64,000 bases of DNA from an uncultured Microbacterium sp. (GTDB taxonomy: Bacteria; Actinomycetota; Actinomycetes; Actinomycetales; Microbacteriaceae). Both the position numbers and the translations under genes were made by a program. The stretch's first letter is position 1. The number at the start of each line of letters is the position of its first letter. Shown one piece after another: positions 6,786 through 15,078 of the stretch. The notes beneath the pieces are model-generated. The model worked only from the letters and a program-made list of their open reading frames with translations, ran no database searches and was not told the DNA's origin. The DNA is taken from contig NZ_CANLCY010000005.1 in assembly GCF_947489255.1 (NCBI RefSeq), forward strand, positions 248,001-312,000, read 5' to 3'.

Positions 6786-9203
6786 ATGAGCACGGGCAGC
6801 GCTGCGCCGCGAGTCGCACCGGCCCGGGGCACCACCATCGACGACCTGCTGGAGCGCGTGCGTGCGGGGCACCGACCCGACGTCGACGAGACCGAGGCCC
6901 TGCTCGGTGCCGACCTCGACGCGCTCCTCCCCGTCGCCGCGGCCCTGCGCGACGAGGGACTCGAGAACGCCGGCCGCCCGCGCGTGATCACCTACTCCCG
7001 CAAGGTGTTCGTCCCCCTCACGACGCTCTGCCGCGACCGCTGCCACTATTGCATCTTCGTCGACACCCCCGGCCAGCTCGCCCTGCTGCGCAAGCCCGCC
7101 TACATGAGCCCCGAGCAGGTGCTCACGGTCGTGCGGCAGGGGCAGGCACTCGGCTGCAAAGAGGCGCTGCTGACGCTCGGCGACCGCCCCGAGGAGCGCT
7201 GGCCCGAAGCCCGCGCCTGGCTCGACGAGCACGGCTTCGCCTCCACGATCGACTACGTCGCGCACATCGCCCGCCTCATCACCGCCGAGACGGGAATGCT
7301 CGTGCACGCCAACCCCGGTGTCATGCACCCCGACGAACTGGCGGCGCTGCGCTCGGTCTCGCCGTCGATGGGCATGATGCTCGAGACGACCTCCCGACGC
7401 CTGTACGAAGAGCCCGGGCAGGTGCACTTCGGCTCGCCCGACAAAGACCCGGCGCTGCGGCTGAAGGTCATCGACGACGCGGGATCCGCCGGCATCCCGT
7501 TCACCACCGGCATCCTGGTCGGTATCGGCGAGACCGTCCGCGACCGCGCCGAGTCGCTGATCGCCCTTCGCGAGAGCGCCGAACGCCACGGGCACGTGCA
7601 AGAGGTCATCGTGCAGAACTTCCGCGCGAAGCCCCGCACCGCCATGCAGGGCGCTCCCGACGCCGACATGCGCGAGTACCTCGCGGCGGTCGCCGTGGCG
7701 CGGCTCGTGCTCGGTCCCGACATGCGCGTGCAGGTGCCGCCGAACCTCTCCGACCCGCGCGAGCTCGGTCTGCTCGTCGCCGCCGGCATCGACGACTGGG
7801 GCGGGGTGTCGCCGCTCACCGCCGACCACGTCAACCCCGAGCGTCCCTGGCCGCACATCGACGACCTGGCCGCGTCCACCGCCGCCCACGGCTACACGCT
7901 GCGCGAGCGTCTGACCGCGCACCCCGAATTCGTGCGGGATGCCGCGACCTGGATCGATTCGGCCTTGCACGCGCCCGTTCGGGCCTTGGCGGATGCCGAT
8001 GGCCTCGCCGCCGACGTCTCACCCACCGCCCATCCGTCGGCCCCCGCGCACAGCGGCACCGCCGCCTCCGACCCGGGTGTGCGCCGCCTCGCCGAGCGGG
8101 CGGCATCCGCCCCTCTCACCCTCGACGACGCCGACTGGACCCGCCTGCTGCACGCCACCGGCGCGGAGCTCGACGACCTCGCCGCCGTCGCCGACGACGC
8201 CCGCCGCTACACGGTCGGCGAGCCGATCACCCTCGTGCAGAACCGCAACCTCACCTCGACGGGACTGCGGCGCAGCGGCCGAACGGCACCGGGTGAATTC
8301 GACCTCGACGACGCCGCGGCCATCGCGGTGGATGCCGTGGACCTCGGCGCGACCGAGATCTGCATCCAGGGTGCACTGCCCGGCAGCGAAGACCCCGCAG
8401 GGTATCTCGACCTCGTGCGGACGGTGAAGGCCGCCGCCCCCGGCATCCATGTGCACGCCTACCGTCCCCTCGACGTGCGCGATCTCGCCGATCGCGGCGG
8501 CCTCGGCCTGGGCGGCGCGCTCGCCGCGATGCACAACGCCGGGGTCGACACCGTGCCCGGAACCGGCGTGAAGGTGCTCAGCGAGCGGGTGCGCGCCCTC
8601 GTCGCCCCGGCCGATCTCGAGATCGACGCGTGGATCGAGACCATCACCGCCGCGCACCTCACGGGCTTCCGTTCGACCTCGGTGCTCTTCTACGGGCACG
8701 TCGAGACGGCCGAGGAGCGCATCGCCCACCTGCGACGTCTGCGCGAGATCCAAGACCGTACGCGCGGCTTCGCCGAGTTCGTCCCGATCCCCCTGCCCGG
8801 CGGTGACGTGCCGCTGGTCGCGGGACGCGCACCGGTCGACGAGCACCGGGCGATGGTCGCGGTGTCGCGACTGCTGCTGTCGGGCAGCATCGCGCACGTG
8901 CAGATCCCGTGGACCCGCGTCGGCCGCGAGACCGCGGCGGTGCTGCTGCGTTCCGGCGGCGACGACCTGGGCGGCACGCTCTACGACGGGCGGGTGCTCC
9001 CCGACACCGGGATCGAACAGGGCCTCGAACTGCCCGTCCCCGCAGCCGAACGTCTCGCCCGGAGCCTCATGCGGCCGTTCCGGCTGCGCACGACCGACTA
9101 CCGGGTCACCGACGCAGCGGCTCCCTCCATCGTGACGAGCGGTGGCACGCGCTTCCCCCTCCCGGCCGACGGGGCCCGCACGCCCGACGGAGCCCCCGCG
9201 TGA
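6786..9203 (+). CDS. fbiC: FbiC-like F0 synthase, CofG half intact, CofH half lacking its iron-sulfur cysteines
   Basis: 805 residues. FbiC normally fuses two radical-SAM enzymes (CofG and CofH) that make 7,8-didemethyl-8-hydroxy-5-deazariboflavin (F0), the chromophore of F420. Residues 1-395 are a well-conserved CofG half with the cluster triad Cys82, Cys86 and Cys89 in LCRDRCHYCIF. Residues 480-805 are clearly CofH by sequence (LGATEICIQGALPG, HVHAYRPLDV, TVPGTGVKVLS, FYGHVETAEERIAHL), but where family members have C-x3-C-x2-C after NRN, this protein reads NRNLTSTGLRRSGRTAPGEF. The three cysteines are replaced by Arg, Arg and Pro, and the segment is about 11 residues shorter than in the Mycobacterium protein. 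Other frames hold no such motif, so a frameshift does not explain it. The CofH reaction is therefore doubtful. The stop overlaps the monooxygenase gene (GTGA). Confidence 0.88.
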   Translation: MSTGSAAPRVAPARGTTIDDLLERVRAGHRPDVDETEALLGADLDALLPVAAALRDEGLENAGRPRVITYSRKVFVPLTTLCRDRCHYCIFVDTPGQLALLRKPAYMSPEQVLTVVRQGQALGCKEALLTLGDRPEERWPEARAWLDEHGFASTIDYVAHIARLITAETGMLVHANPGVMHPDELAALRSVSPSMGMMLETTSRRLYEEPGQVHFGSPDKDPALRLKVIDDAGSAGIPFTTGILVGIGETVRDRAESLIALRESAERHGHVQEVIVQNFRAKPRTAMQGAPDADMREYLAAVAVARLVLGPDMRVQVPPNLSDPRELGLLVAAGIDDWGGVSPLTADHVNPERPWPHIDDLAASTAAHGYTLRERLTAHPEFVRDAATWIDSALHAPVRALADADGLAADVSPTAHPSAPAHSGTAASDPGVRRLAERAASAPLTLDDADWTRLLHATGAELDDLAAVADDARRYTVGEPITLVQNRNLTSTGLRRSGRTAPGEFDLDDAAAIAVDAVDLGATEICIQGALPGSEDPAGYLDLVRTVKAAAPGIHVHAYRPLDVRDLADRGGLGLGGALAAMHNAGVDTVPGTGVKVLSERVRALVAPADLEIDAWIETITAAHLTGFRSTSVLFYGHVETAEERIAHLRRLREIQDRTRGFAEFVPIPLPGGDVPLVAGRAPVDEHRAMVAVSRLLLSGSIAHVQIPWTRVGRETAAVLLRSGGDDLGGTLYDGRVLPDTGIEQGLELPVPAAERLARSLMRPFRLRTTDYRVTDAAAPSIVTSGGTRFPLPADGARTPDGAPA

Positions 9204-10693
9204 GAGTCGTCGACGTCGCGATCGTCGGCGCGGGCTTCGCCGGCCTCGCCATGGCCGGCGCCCTGCGGCGGGCCGGCCGCGACGACGTCGTGCTGCTCGA
9301 ACGCGCTGCCGACGTGGGCGGCACCTGGCGCGACAACACGTACCCCGGCGTCGCGTGCGACGTGCCGGCGCACCTCTACAGCCTCGCCGCGCACCCGCAT
9401 CCGCACTGGACCCGCACGTTCGCCCCGGGCGGCGAGATCCAGCAGTACCTGCGCGGGGTCGCCGAGCGCGAGGACCTCGGCGATCGCCTGCGCCTGCGCA
9501 CCCCTCTCCTCGGGGCGCGGTGGGATGCCGCCGGCGCGGTCTGGCGACTCGACACCGGCGCCGAGCCCGTCACCGCGCGTTCCCTGGTGCTGGCCTGCGG
9601 ACGCCTGACCGAGCCGCACGTCCCCGCGATCGAGGGGCTCGAGTCGTTCGACGGCCCCCTGTTCCACTCGGCCCGGTGGGACCACGACATCGACCTCACC
9701 GGAAAGCGCGTCGCGGTCGTCGGCACCGGCGCGAGCGCCGTGCAGCTCGTGCCCGAGCTCGCCCGCCGCGCCGCCCACGTCACGCTCTTCCAGCGCACCC
9801 CCGCGTGGATCGTGCCGCGCGGCGGCGACGAGATCCCGCGCGCCGAGCGCGAGCGTCTCGCCGCGCACCCCGGCGACCTCGCGCGGCTGCGCGCGCAGCT
9901 CTACGCCGAGGGCGAGCAGCGTTTCGCCTCCCGCTCGGGCGACGCCACGGCATCCGCCGCCGCCCGCGACGTCGCGCTCGACCACCTGCACGCCCAGGTC
10001 ACCGACCCCGCGCTACGCGAGGCGCTCACCCCCGACTACGCCTTCGGATGCAAGCGCGTGCTGCTGTCCGACGCGTTCTATCCCGCGGTGGCCTCGGATG
10101 CCGTGACCCTCGAGCCCACGGCCCTGGTGTCGGTCGACGGCTCGGTGCTGACCGCCGCGAGCGGAGCGCATCACGACGCCGACGTGCTCGTGCTGGCGAC
10201 GGGCTTCGCCGCGGCCCAGCAGCCCTACGCCGACCTCGTGCACGGAGAAGAGAACACGCTCGCCGCGCACTGGTCCGACGGCATGACCTCGTTCGGGTCC
10301 ACGGTGGTCGCGGGCTTCCCCAACCTCTTCGTGATGAACGGCCCCAACGCCAGCCTCGGCCACAACTCCGCCGTGCTCATGGCGGAGGAGCAGGCCGCCT
10401 ACGTCGTGCGCGCGCTGTGCGAGCGCGATCGACGCCCCGACCGCGTGCTGCGGGTGCGCCCGGAAGCCGAGGCGGCCTACACCGACGAGATCGCGGCGGC
10501 CGCGGCATCCACCCCCTGGCTGACCGGCGGGTGCCGCAACTGGTACGTCGACGAGCGGTCGGGCCGCCTGACCCTGCTGTGGCCCGGAACGGTGCAGGCG
10601 TTCCACGAGAGACTCGCCGGCACCGACGGGTCGGAGTTCGAACCCGCCCGCACCCCCGTCACCGGTTCCATCCCCACCCACCCGCACGGCTAG
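9200..10693 (+). CDS. flavin-containing (Baeyer-Villiger-like) monooxygenase
   Basis: 497 residues. An N-terminal FAD-binding Rossmann motif is present (VGAGFAGLAMAGAL), followed by DVGGTWRDNTYPGVACD, which is typical of Baeyer-Villiger monooxygenases. The family fingerprint appears as FDGPLFHSARW, and the NADPH-binding Rossmann motif as VVGTGASAVQLV. Such enzymes insert oxygen next to ketones or oxidise related substrates with FAD and NADPH. It begins on a GTG sharing bases with the fbiC stop and is followed nine bases later by fgd, so it is cotranscribed with deazaflavin genes. Whether it works with F420 is unknown; substrate not predictable. Confidence 0.85.
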   Translation: MRVVDVAIVGAGFAGLAMAGALRRAGRDDVVLLERAADVGGTWRDNTYPGVACDVPAHLYSLAAHPHPHWTRTFAPGGEIQQYLRGVAEREDLGDRLRLRTPLLGARWDAAGAVWRLDTGAEPVTARSLVLACGRLTEPHVPAIEGLESFDGPLFHSARWDHDIDLTGKRVAVVGTGASAVQLVPELARRAAHVTLFQRTPAWIVPRGGDEIPRAERERLAAHPGDLARLRAQLYAEGEQRFASRSGDATASAAARDVALDHLHAQVTDPALREALTPDYAFGCKRVLLSDAFYPAVASDAVTLEPTALVSVDGSVLTAASGAHHDADVLVLATGFAAAQQPYADLVHGEENTLAAHWSDGMTSFGSTVVAGFPNLFVMNGPNASLGHNSAVLMAEEQAAYVVRALCERDRRPDRVLRVRPEAEAAYTDEIAAAAASTPWLTGGCRNWYVDERSGRLTLLWPGTVQAFHERLAGTDGSEFEPARTPVTGSIPTHPHG

Positions 10694-10702
10694 GAGACAG
10701 CG

Positions 10703-11713
10703 ATGACCATTCCCCTGCGTTTCGGTTACAAGGCCTCGAGCGAGCAGTTCGGCCCGAACGAGCTCCTCGACTTCGGCGTACTCGCCGAGGAGATGGGCTT
10801 CGACTCCGTCTTCCTCTCCGACCACCTGCAGCCGTGGCGGCACGAGGGCGGACACGCCCCGAACGCCCTCCCCTGGCTCGGCGCTCTCGGCGCGCGCACG
10901 CAGCGCGTGATGCTCGGCACGAGCGTGCTCACCCCGACCTTCCGCTACCACCCGGGCGTCATCGCGCAGGTGTTCGCGACCCTCGGTGTGATGTTCCCGG
11001 GCCGCGTCGCCCTCGGCGTCGGCACGGGCGAAGCCCTCAACGAGGTGACCCTCGGCCTCGACTGGCCGGAGCCGCCCGAGCGCTTCCAGCGCCTGAAAGA
11101 GGCGATCACTCTCATCGACAAGCTGTGGACCGAAGACCGCGTCACCTTCGAGGGCACCTACTACTCGGTGAAGGATGCCACGATCTACGACCGCCCCGAG
11201 CAGAAGGTGCCGATCTACATCGGCGCCTCGGGCCCCGCGGCCACGCGCCTGGCCGGCCGCATCGCCGAGGGGTACATCACCACCAGCGGCAAGGACCCCG
11301 AGCTCTACACCGGGAAGCTGCTGCCCGCGCTCGACGAGGGGCTCGGCAAGGAGGGCCGCACGCGCGACGACATCGACACGCTCATGGAGGTCAAGGTCTC
11401 GTACCACCCCGACCACGAGACCGCGCTCGAGAAGACGCGCTTCTGGGCGCCGCTGGCGCTCTCGGCCGAAGAGAAGATGAGCGTGCACGACCCCCTCGAG
11501 ATGGCGCGCCTCGCCGACGAACTGCCGATCGAGCGGGCGGCATCCCGGTTCATCGTCTCGACCGACATCGACGAGCACGTCGAGCGCATCGCGCACTACG
11601 TCGACCTCGGGTTCCGGCACCTGGTGTTCCACGACCCCGGTCACGATCAGGAGGAGTTCCTGCGCACGTACGGGGCCGAGGTACTGCCGCGCCTGCGCAA
11701 GCGCTTCGGCTGA
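10703..11713 (+). CDS. fgd: F420-dependent glucose-6-phosphate dehydrogenase
   Basis: 336 residues, matching mycobacterial Fgd1 nearly throughout: FGYKASSEQFGP at the N-terminus, LSDHLQPWRHEGGHAP (active-site His and Trp region), LGTSVLTPTFRYHPGVIAQ, GVGTGEALNEV (cofactor-binding loop with catalytic Glu) and RFWAPLALSAEEK. It is a luciferase-like TIM barrel that oxidises glucose-6-phosphate and reduces F420. A clear AGGAG lies eight bases before the ATG. Its strong conservation implies that reduced F420 is or was used by this organism, which makes the damaged CofH half upstream more puzzling. Confidence 0.9.
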   Translation: MTIPLRFGYKASSEQFGPNELLDFGVLAEEMGFDSVFLSDHLQPWRHEGGHAPNALPWLGALGARTQRVMLGTSVLTPTFRYHPGVIAQVFATLGVMFPGRVALGVGTGEALNEVTLGLDWPEPPERFQRLKEAITLIDKLWTEDRVTFEGTYYSVKDATIYDRPEQKVPIYIGASGPAATRLAGRIAEGYITTSGKDPELYTGKLLPALDEGLGKEGRTRDDIDTLMEVKVSYHPDHETALEKTRFWAPLALSAEEKMSVHDPLEMARLADELPIERAASRFIVSTDIDEHVERIAHYVDLGFRHLVFHDPGHDQEEFLRTYGAEVLPRLRKRFG

Positions 11714-11767
11714 GGCCCCCGGGCCCCCGGGCGTCCCCGAGTGCGGCCCGAGATCACGCCCGGTCAC

Positions 11768-11807
11768 CGAGATGACCCGGGTTCGCGTCGCATCGCGGGT
11801 CATCTCG
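11768..11807. repeat. intergenic 12-bp perfect inverted repeat
   Basis: Arms CGAGATGACCCG (11768-11779) and CGGGTCATCTCG (11796-11807) with a 16-base loop, lying between fgd and cofC. Further GAGATCAC and GGTCATCT words flank it (11743-11825). It could end the fgd transcript, though no T-run follows. Confidence 0.6.
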
Positions 11808-11893
11808 CGAAACGACGGTCATCTGACGTACCCCGCTGCACCTTTGCCGCCGCAGCGATACCCCACCCGCACATCCGTCGGATACGACACACA

Positions 11894-12535
11894 ATGGATG
11901 CGATGAGCACTACCAGCGCCACCGGATGGACGATCATCGTCCCGGTCAAACCCGCCGCCATCGGCAAGACGCGCCTGACGGGTGTCTCCGACCGCGAGGC
12001 ACTCGCCCGTGCCCTCGCGCTCGACACCATCGCGGCCGCCGCGGCGACGCCGCGAGTCTCGCGGGTCGTCGTCGTGACCGACGACACCGAGATCACCCAC
12101 CTGGTCGCGCAGTGGCCCGCAGTCGACGTGCTCACCGAGGGCGACGTGCGCGGCCTCGACGCGGCGATCGCGCGCGGAGCCGAGACGGCCGGACGGGGCG
12201 CCCCGCGCGCCGCCCTCCTGGGCGACGTGCCCGCGCTCACCCCTCACGACCTCGACGCCGCCCTCGAGCTCGCCGGCCACGTGGAGCGGGGTCTGGTCCC
12301 GGATGCCGAGGGCACCGGCTCGACCCTCGTCACGGCCCGCCCGGGCGCGGTGTGGGTGTCGGCGTTCGGCGCCGACTCCGCCGCCCGCCACCGCCTGCTC
12401 GGGTGCGCCGACCTCGCGGTCCCCCGCGACTCGACGCTGCGCCGCGACGTCGACACGGCCGTGCAGCTCGCCGAGGCCGTCGCCCTGGGCGTGGGCCCGC
12501 GCACGGCCGCGGTGCTGGCGGCGGCCGCGGCCTGA
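11894..12535 (+). CDS. cofC: 2-phospho-L-lactate (or phosphoenolpyruvate) guanylyltransferase
   Basis: 213 residues. CofC/FbiD transfers GMP from GTP to a phosphorylated three-carbon acid, making the activated intermediate that CofD joins to F0. The nucleotidyltransferase fold is seen in IIVPVKPAAIGKTRLTG at the N-terminus (pyrophosphate-binding Lys/Arg loop), VVVVTDDTEI, GLDAAIARGAE, and LLGDVPALTPHDL with the metal-binding Asp. The length is normal for the family. Two in-frame starts are possible (11894 and 11903); no good ribosome-binding site precedes either. It converges on cofD across 174 bases. Confidence 0.88.
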   Translation: MDAMSTTSATGWTIIVPVKPAAIGKTRLTGVSDREALARALALDTIAAAAATPRVSRVVVVTDDTEITHLVAQWPAVDVLTEGDVRGLDAAIARGAETAGRGAPRAALLGDVPALTPHDLDAALELAGHVERGLVPDAEGTGSTLVTARPGAVWVSAFGADSAARHRLLGCADLAVPRDSTLRRDVDTAVQLAEAVALGVGPRTAAVLAAAAA

Positions 12536-12546
12536 CGCCGCAAGCC

Positions 12547-12575
12547 GCGCGGCGGCCCGCCGCCGGGCGCCGCGC
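12547..12575. terminator. possible GC-rich hairpin between cofC and cofD
   Basis: Arms GCGCGGCG (12547-12554) and CGCCGCGC (12568-12575) sit between two converging genes. No U-tract follows, so termination is only suggested by position. Confidence 0.3.
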
Positions 12576-12613
12576 GAAGCCGGGAGCCGCGCGGCGGATA
12601 CGGAGACCTGCCG

Positions 12614-12650
12614 CAGATCCGGATCAGAGAGCCCGCGGCATCCGGATCTG
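12614..12650. repeat. 10-bp perfect inverted repeat, CAGATCCGGA type
   Basis: Arms CAGATCCGGA (12614-12623) and TCCGGATCTG (12641-12650). The same word recurs in intergenic inverted repeats at 36.8 and 63.7 kb. Confidence 0.55.
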
Positions 12651-12709
12651 ACGCCGACCTCCGATTCCGCGCGCGCCGGAGCGCCCGTCGGAGCGCGCGC
12701 CGGAGCGCC

Positions 12710-13675
12710 TCACGCCTCGAGTGCCGCCTCGGCCATCGCTGCCGACGCGTTCTCGTCGGTCATCCACAGCGGCCGCACGACCGTTCGGATCCCCGCCGCC
12801 TCGACGTCCGCCGCCGACGCGGCATCCTCCTCCGCGAGCAGCCACGCGTCGAGCACCCCGTCGGCCGATCGCGCGCCGTAGTGCCGGGCGACGGCGGCGG
12901 CCGAGGTCTCGACCCCGATCGCCGTCAGGCACACGTCGGCCATCCCCCGCACGACCCGGCCGCCGATGATGGGCGAGACGCCGACGACGCGCGCCGGGGT
13001 CGCGCGCAGGGCGGCCGCGATGCCGGGCACGGCGAGGATCGGACCGATCGACACCACCGGGTTCGACGGCGCCAGCAGCACCACGTCGGCCGCCGCGATG
13101 GCATCCGTCACTCCGGGTGCGGGCTCGGCATCCGTTATCCCGGGGTTCTCGAACGCTCGGGGGGTCAGCTGCGCGCGGTGGCGCGTCCACCACTCCTGGA
13201 AGTGCAGGCGCCGCCCGTCCTCGAGCAGAACGTGGGTGTCGACCTCGCTGTCGGTCATGGGCAGCAGACGGATGCCGAGCGGCCACCGCCGCGCCATCCG
13301 ACCGAGCACCTCGGTCGGGGTGAGGCCCTCGCGCAGCCAACCGGTGCGCGCGAGGTGGGTGCCGAGGTCGAGGTCGCCGAGCGTGAACCAGGGCCAACCC
13401 GCACCCCACGCCTGCAGCTCTTCATTCACCCGCTCGGTATCGCCCGCGCGACCCCAGCCGCGCACGGTGTCGTTCACCCCGGCCAGGGCGTAGGTGATCG
13501 AGTCGACGTCGGGCTGCAGCCGCACGCCGGAGAGCCACAGGTCGTCACCCGTGTTGACGACGACGGTGGCTTCGGGCGCGCCGAGCCGGCGCAGAGCGGC
13601 GCGCACGCCGAGGGTGAACTTCGACCCCCCGACTCCACCGGCGAGGACGACGACACGGGGCTGGGGAGGACGCAT
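12710..13675 (-). CDS. cofD: 2-phospho-L-lactate transferase
   Basis: 321 residues. CofD/FbiA joins the activated phospho-acid to F0 to give F420-0 (or its dehydro form). Family motifs are present: VVLAGGVGGSKFTLGVR at the N-terminus, VVNTGDDLWLSGVRLQPDVDSITYALAG, WFTLGDLDLGTHLART, LLPMTDSEVDTHV, LLAPSNPVVSIGPIL and VVGVSPIIGG. The length is normal. It is encoded opposite to cofC and is the last F420 gene here; no cofE/fbiB glutamate ligase is present in the window. The ATG at 13675 follows AAGACT by six bases, suggesting a leaderless start. Confidence 0.9.
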   Translation of the reverse strand: MRPPQPRVVVLAGGVGGSKFTLGVRAALRRLGAPEATVVVNTGDDLWLSGVRLQPDVDSITYALAGVNDTVRGWGRAGDTERVNEELQAWGAGWPWFTLGDLDLGTHLARTGWLREGLTPTEVLGRMARRWPLGIRLLPMTDSEVDTHVLLEDGRRLHFQEWWTRHRAQLTPRAFENPGITDAEPAPGVTDAIAAADVVLLAPSNPVVSIGPILAVPGIAAALRATPARVVGVSPIIGGRVVRGMADVCLTAIGVETSAAAVARHYGARSADGVLDAWLLAEEDAASAADVEAAGIRTVVRPLWMTDENASAAMAEAALEA

Positions 13676-13748
13676 CGATCCAGTCTTCCACCCGCTCACG
13701 GCTCGTGAGGATGTTCACATCTCTCGCTCCTCGTGGAAGGCCTCCGAC

Positions 13749-13754
13749 TACGCT
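13749..13754 (+). promoter_or_regulatory. -10 box of the YbaB-like gene
   Basis: TACGCT, seven bases before the ATG at 13762, with no ribosome-binding site. Confidence 0.45.
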
Positions 13755-13761
13755 CGGTCGA

Positions 13762-14166
13762 ATGAGTGATCTGTTCTCTTCTCGTGAGGCGGAGGCGGCG
13801 ATCGCGCGGATCGAGCAGCAGGTCGCCGAGGCGCAGCTGCGAGCGGAGCAGGCACAGCAGGTGCAGGTCGACATCGATGCCGTGCGGGCGGCGGCGACCT
13901 CGCCCCGTCGCGAGGTGTCGGTGACGGTGGATGCCACGGGCCGGTTGGTCGGTATCCGTCTCGCCGACGCGGCGTACGAGTTGCGCCCCGATGCGTTGGA
14001 GCGGGTGATCGTGGAGACGGCGAGGGATGCGCAGCGGCTGGCGGGGGAGCAGGCGCTGGAGATCTCGCGCGCGGCGTTCGGTGCGGATTCGGCGATCGTG
14101 GAGCGGTTGGCGGGCGAGATCGAGCGGCAGTCGCCGCCGTCCCAGCCGATGGGCTTCCGGGTCTGA
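13762..14166 (+). CDS. YbaB/EbfC-like protein of a type VII toxin cassette
   Basis: 134 residues: an N-terminal coiled-coil rich in Glu/Gln/Ala (residues 8-45), a central beta segment (VSVTVDATGRLVGIRLADAAYEL) and a C-terminal helix. This is the YbaB DNA-binding fold, which in Actinobacteria often sits at the start of secreted polymorphic-toxin operons as an EspL-like component. It is intact, whereas every gene downstream in the cassette is damaged. The EspC-like remnant starts four bases after its stop. Role inferred from context only. Confidence 0.65.
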   Translation: MSDLFSSREAEAAIARIEQQVAEAQLRAEQAQQVQVDIDAVRAAATSPRREVSVTVDATGRLVGIRLADAAYELRPDALERVIVETARDAQRLAGEQALEISRAAFGADSAIVERLAGEIERQSPPSQPMGFRV

Positions 14167-14170
14167 TCCC

Positions 14171-14432
14171 GTGGCGGAGCGTATCGCCGTCGATGTCGGG
14201 CTGATCGGCTCGCACGCGTCGCGGTTGGGGGCCGTGGCATCCGTTCGGGGTGTTGTGCGCGTTCCTGGTGCCGCCGGCGACGATGGCCGCGGATGCCGCG
14301 GGGTCGTTGATCGGCGCGGCGGGAGAGATGGTGCGTCGCTCGGCAACCGAGATCGTCGGTGTGGGGGCTGATCTGGAGGCGTACGAGCAGAAGGTGCTCG
14401 AGTGGGTGCGGTCGCTGGAGGCGGGCCTGTGA
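14171..14432 (+). pseudogene. EspC/WXG100-like secretion-target gene, frameshifted
   Basis: The GTG at 14171 opens a frame encoding VAERIAVDVGLIGSHASRLG and then nonsense to a stop at 14371. From about 14240 the typical continuation appears in another frame (FGVLCAFLVPP, SLIGAAGEMVRRSATEIVG, LEAYEQKVLEWVRSLEAGL) ending with TGA at 14430-14432. Joined, the parts resemble a type VII secretion target of the EspC/WXG100 kind with the middle, normally some tens of residues, missing. An out-of-frame internal deletion is the simplest explanation. Confidence 0.6.
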
Positions 14433-14682
14433 GCAACGCCCTCATCGCCGGTCCCGTCGACACGGCGACCCCGTTCAGCGGGGCGGGTCTGCTGGATTCC
14501 GGTGCGCAGTTGGTGGCGGCGATCGAGTCGGGCAACTGGGTCGAGGGCGGCCTCGCCGCCTTCAGCACCGTGGCGGCCACCGTCGCCGCCGTCATCGACC
14601 CGCTCGGCTCGCTGATCGCGGCGGGTCTGGGGTAGTTGATCGACCACTTCGAGCCGATCAAGGGGTGGTTCAACGACCTCAT
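14429..14682 (+). pseudogene. polymorphic toxin N-terminus, interrupted by TAG
   Basis: Starts with GTG overlapping the previous stop (GTGA). Residues 1-68 read as an intact leader with hydrophobic Ala/Val-rich helices (LAAFSTVAATVAAVIDPLGSLIAAGLG). A TAG at 14633-14635 then replaces what is probably a Trp codon, since the same frame continues sensibly as LIDHFEPIKGWFNDL to about 14680. After that the reading frame of the toxin tip is shifted by one relative to this one. The leader is thus both nonsense-mutated and separated from its effector by an out-of-frame deletion. Confidence 0.6.
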
Positions 14683-15078
14683 GTGGAGATCAATCAGGCC
14701 CTGCGTGGGCAGATCCCGATGACGCCGGAGCTGCAGCATCAAATCGACGCGGCTGTTCGTGCTCTCGATCGCCTTCCCGATCATCAGGGAACTGTCTTCC
14801 GTGGTGAACGTCTGGAACCGGGGGCAACCTACATCGACGCCTATCAGCCGGGTCAAGTCGTCACGAACGCCTCGTTCACAAGCGCCGATAAGACGAACGC
14901 CTTCGCGGGAGACGTTCAGTACCAGATCGACTCGCTGCACGGCAAAGGTGTCCAGCATGTCAGTCACTACGCGTCGACCGAAGACGAAGTGCTGTTCCGG
15001 CCGGGCACTCGCTTCCTGGTGCTCGCGCGCCAGGAGGTCAACGGCATCACTCAGATATTCATGCGGGAGGTTTCATGA
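14683..15078 (+). CDS. ADP-ribosyltransferase toxin domain, 5'-truncated
   Basis: About 131 residues from a GTG at 14683, or 119 from the ATG at 14719; neither has a convincing ribosome-binding site, so expression is doubtful. The sequence has the R-S-E triad of ADP-ribosyltransferase exoenzymes: Arg in GTVFRGERLEPG, the Ser-containing strand NASFTSADK, and the ExE-type loop STEDEVLFRPGTRF. Such tips transfer ADP-ribose from NAD to a target protein in toxin-delivery systems. All catalytic motifs look intact although the delivery portion upstream has decayed. The stop overlaps the next small gene by ATGA, the usual spacing of toxin and immunity genes. Confidence 0.55.
   Translation: MEINQALRGQIPMTPELQHQIDAAVRALDRLPDHQGTVFRGERLEPGATYIDAYQPGQVVTNASFTSADKTNAFAGDVQYQIDSLHGKGVQHVSHYASTEDEVLFRPGTRFLVLARQEVNGITQIFMREVS

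Noticed and set aside
8241..8310. Frameshift as explanation for the missing CofH cysteines
   Set aside because: Flanking protein is conserved in one continuous frame, and neither other frame contains the motif.
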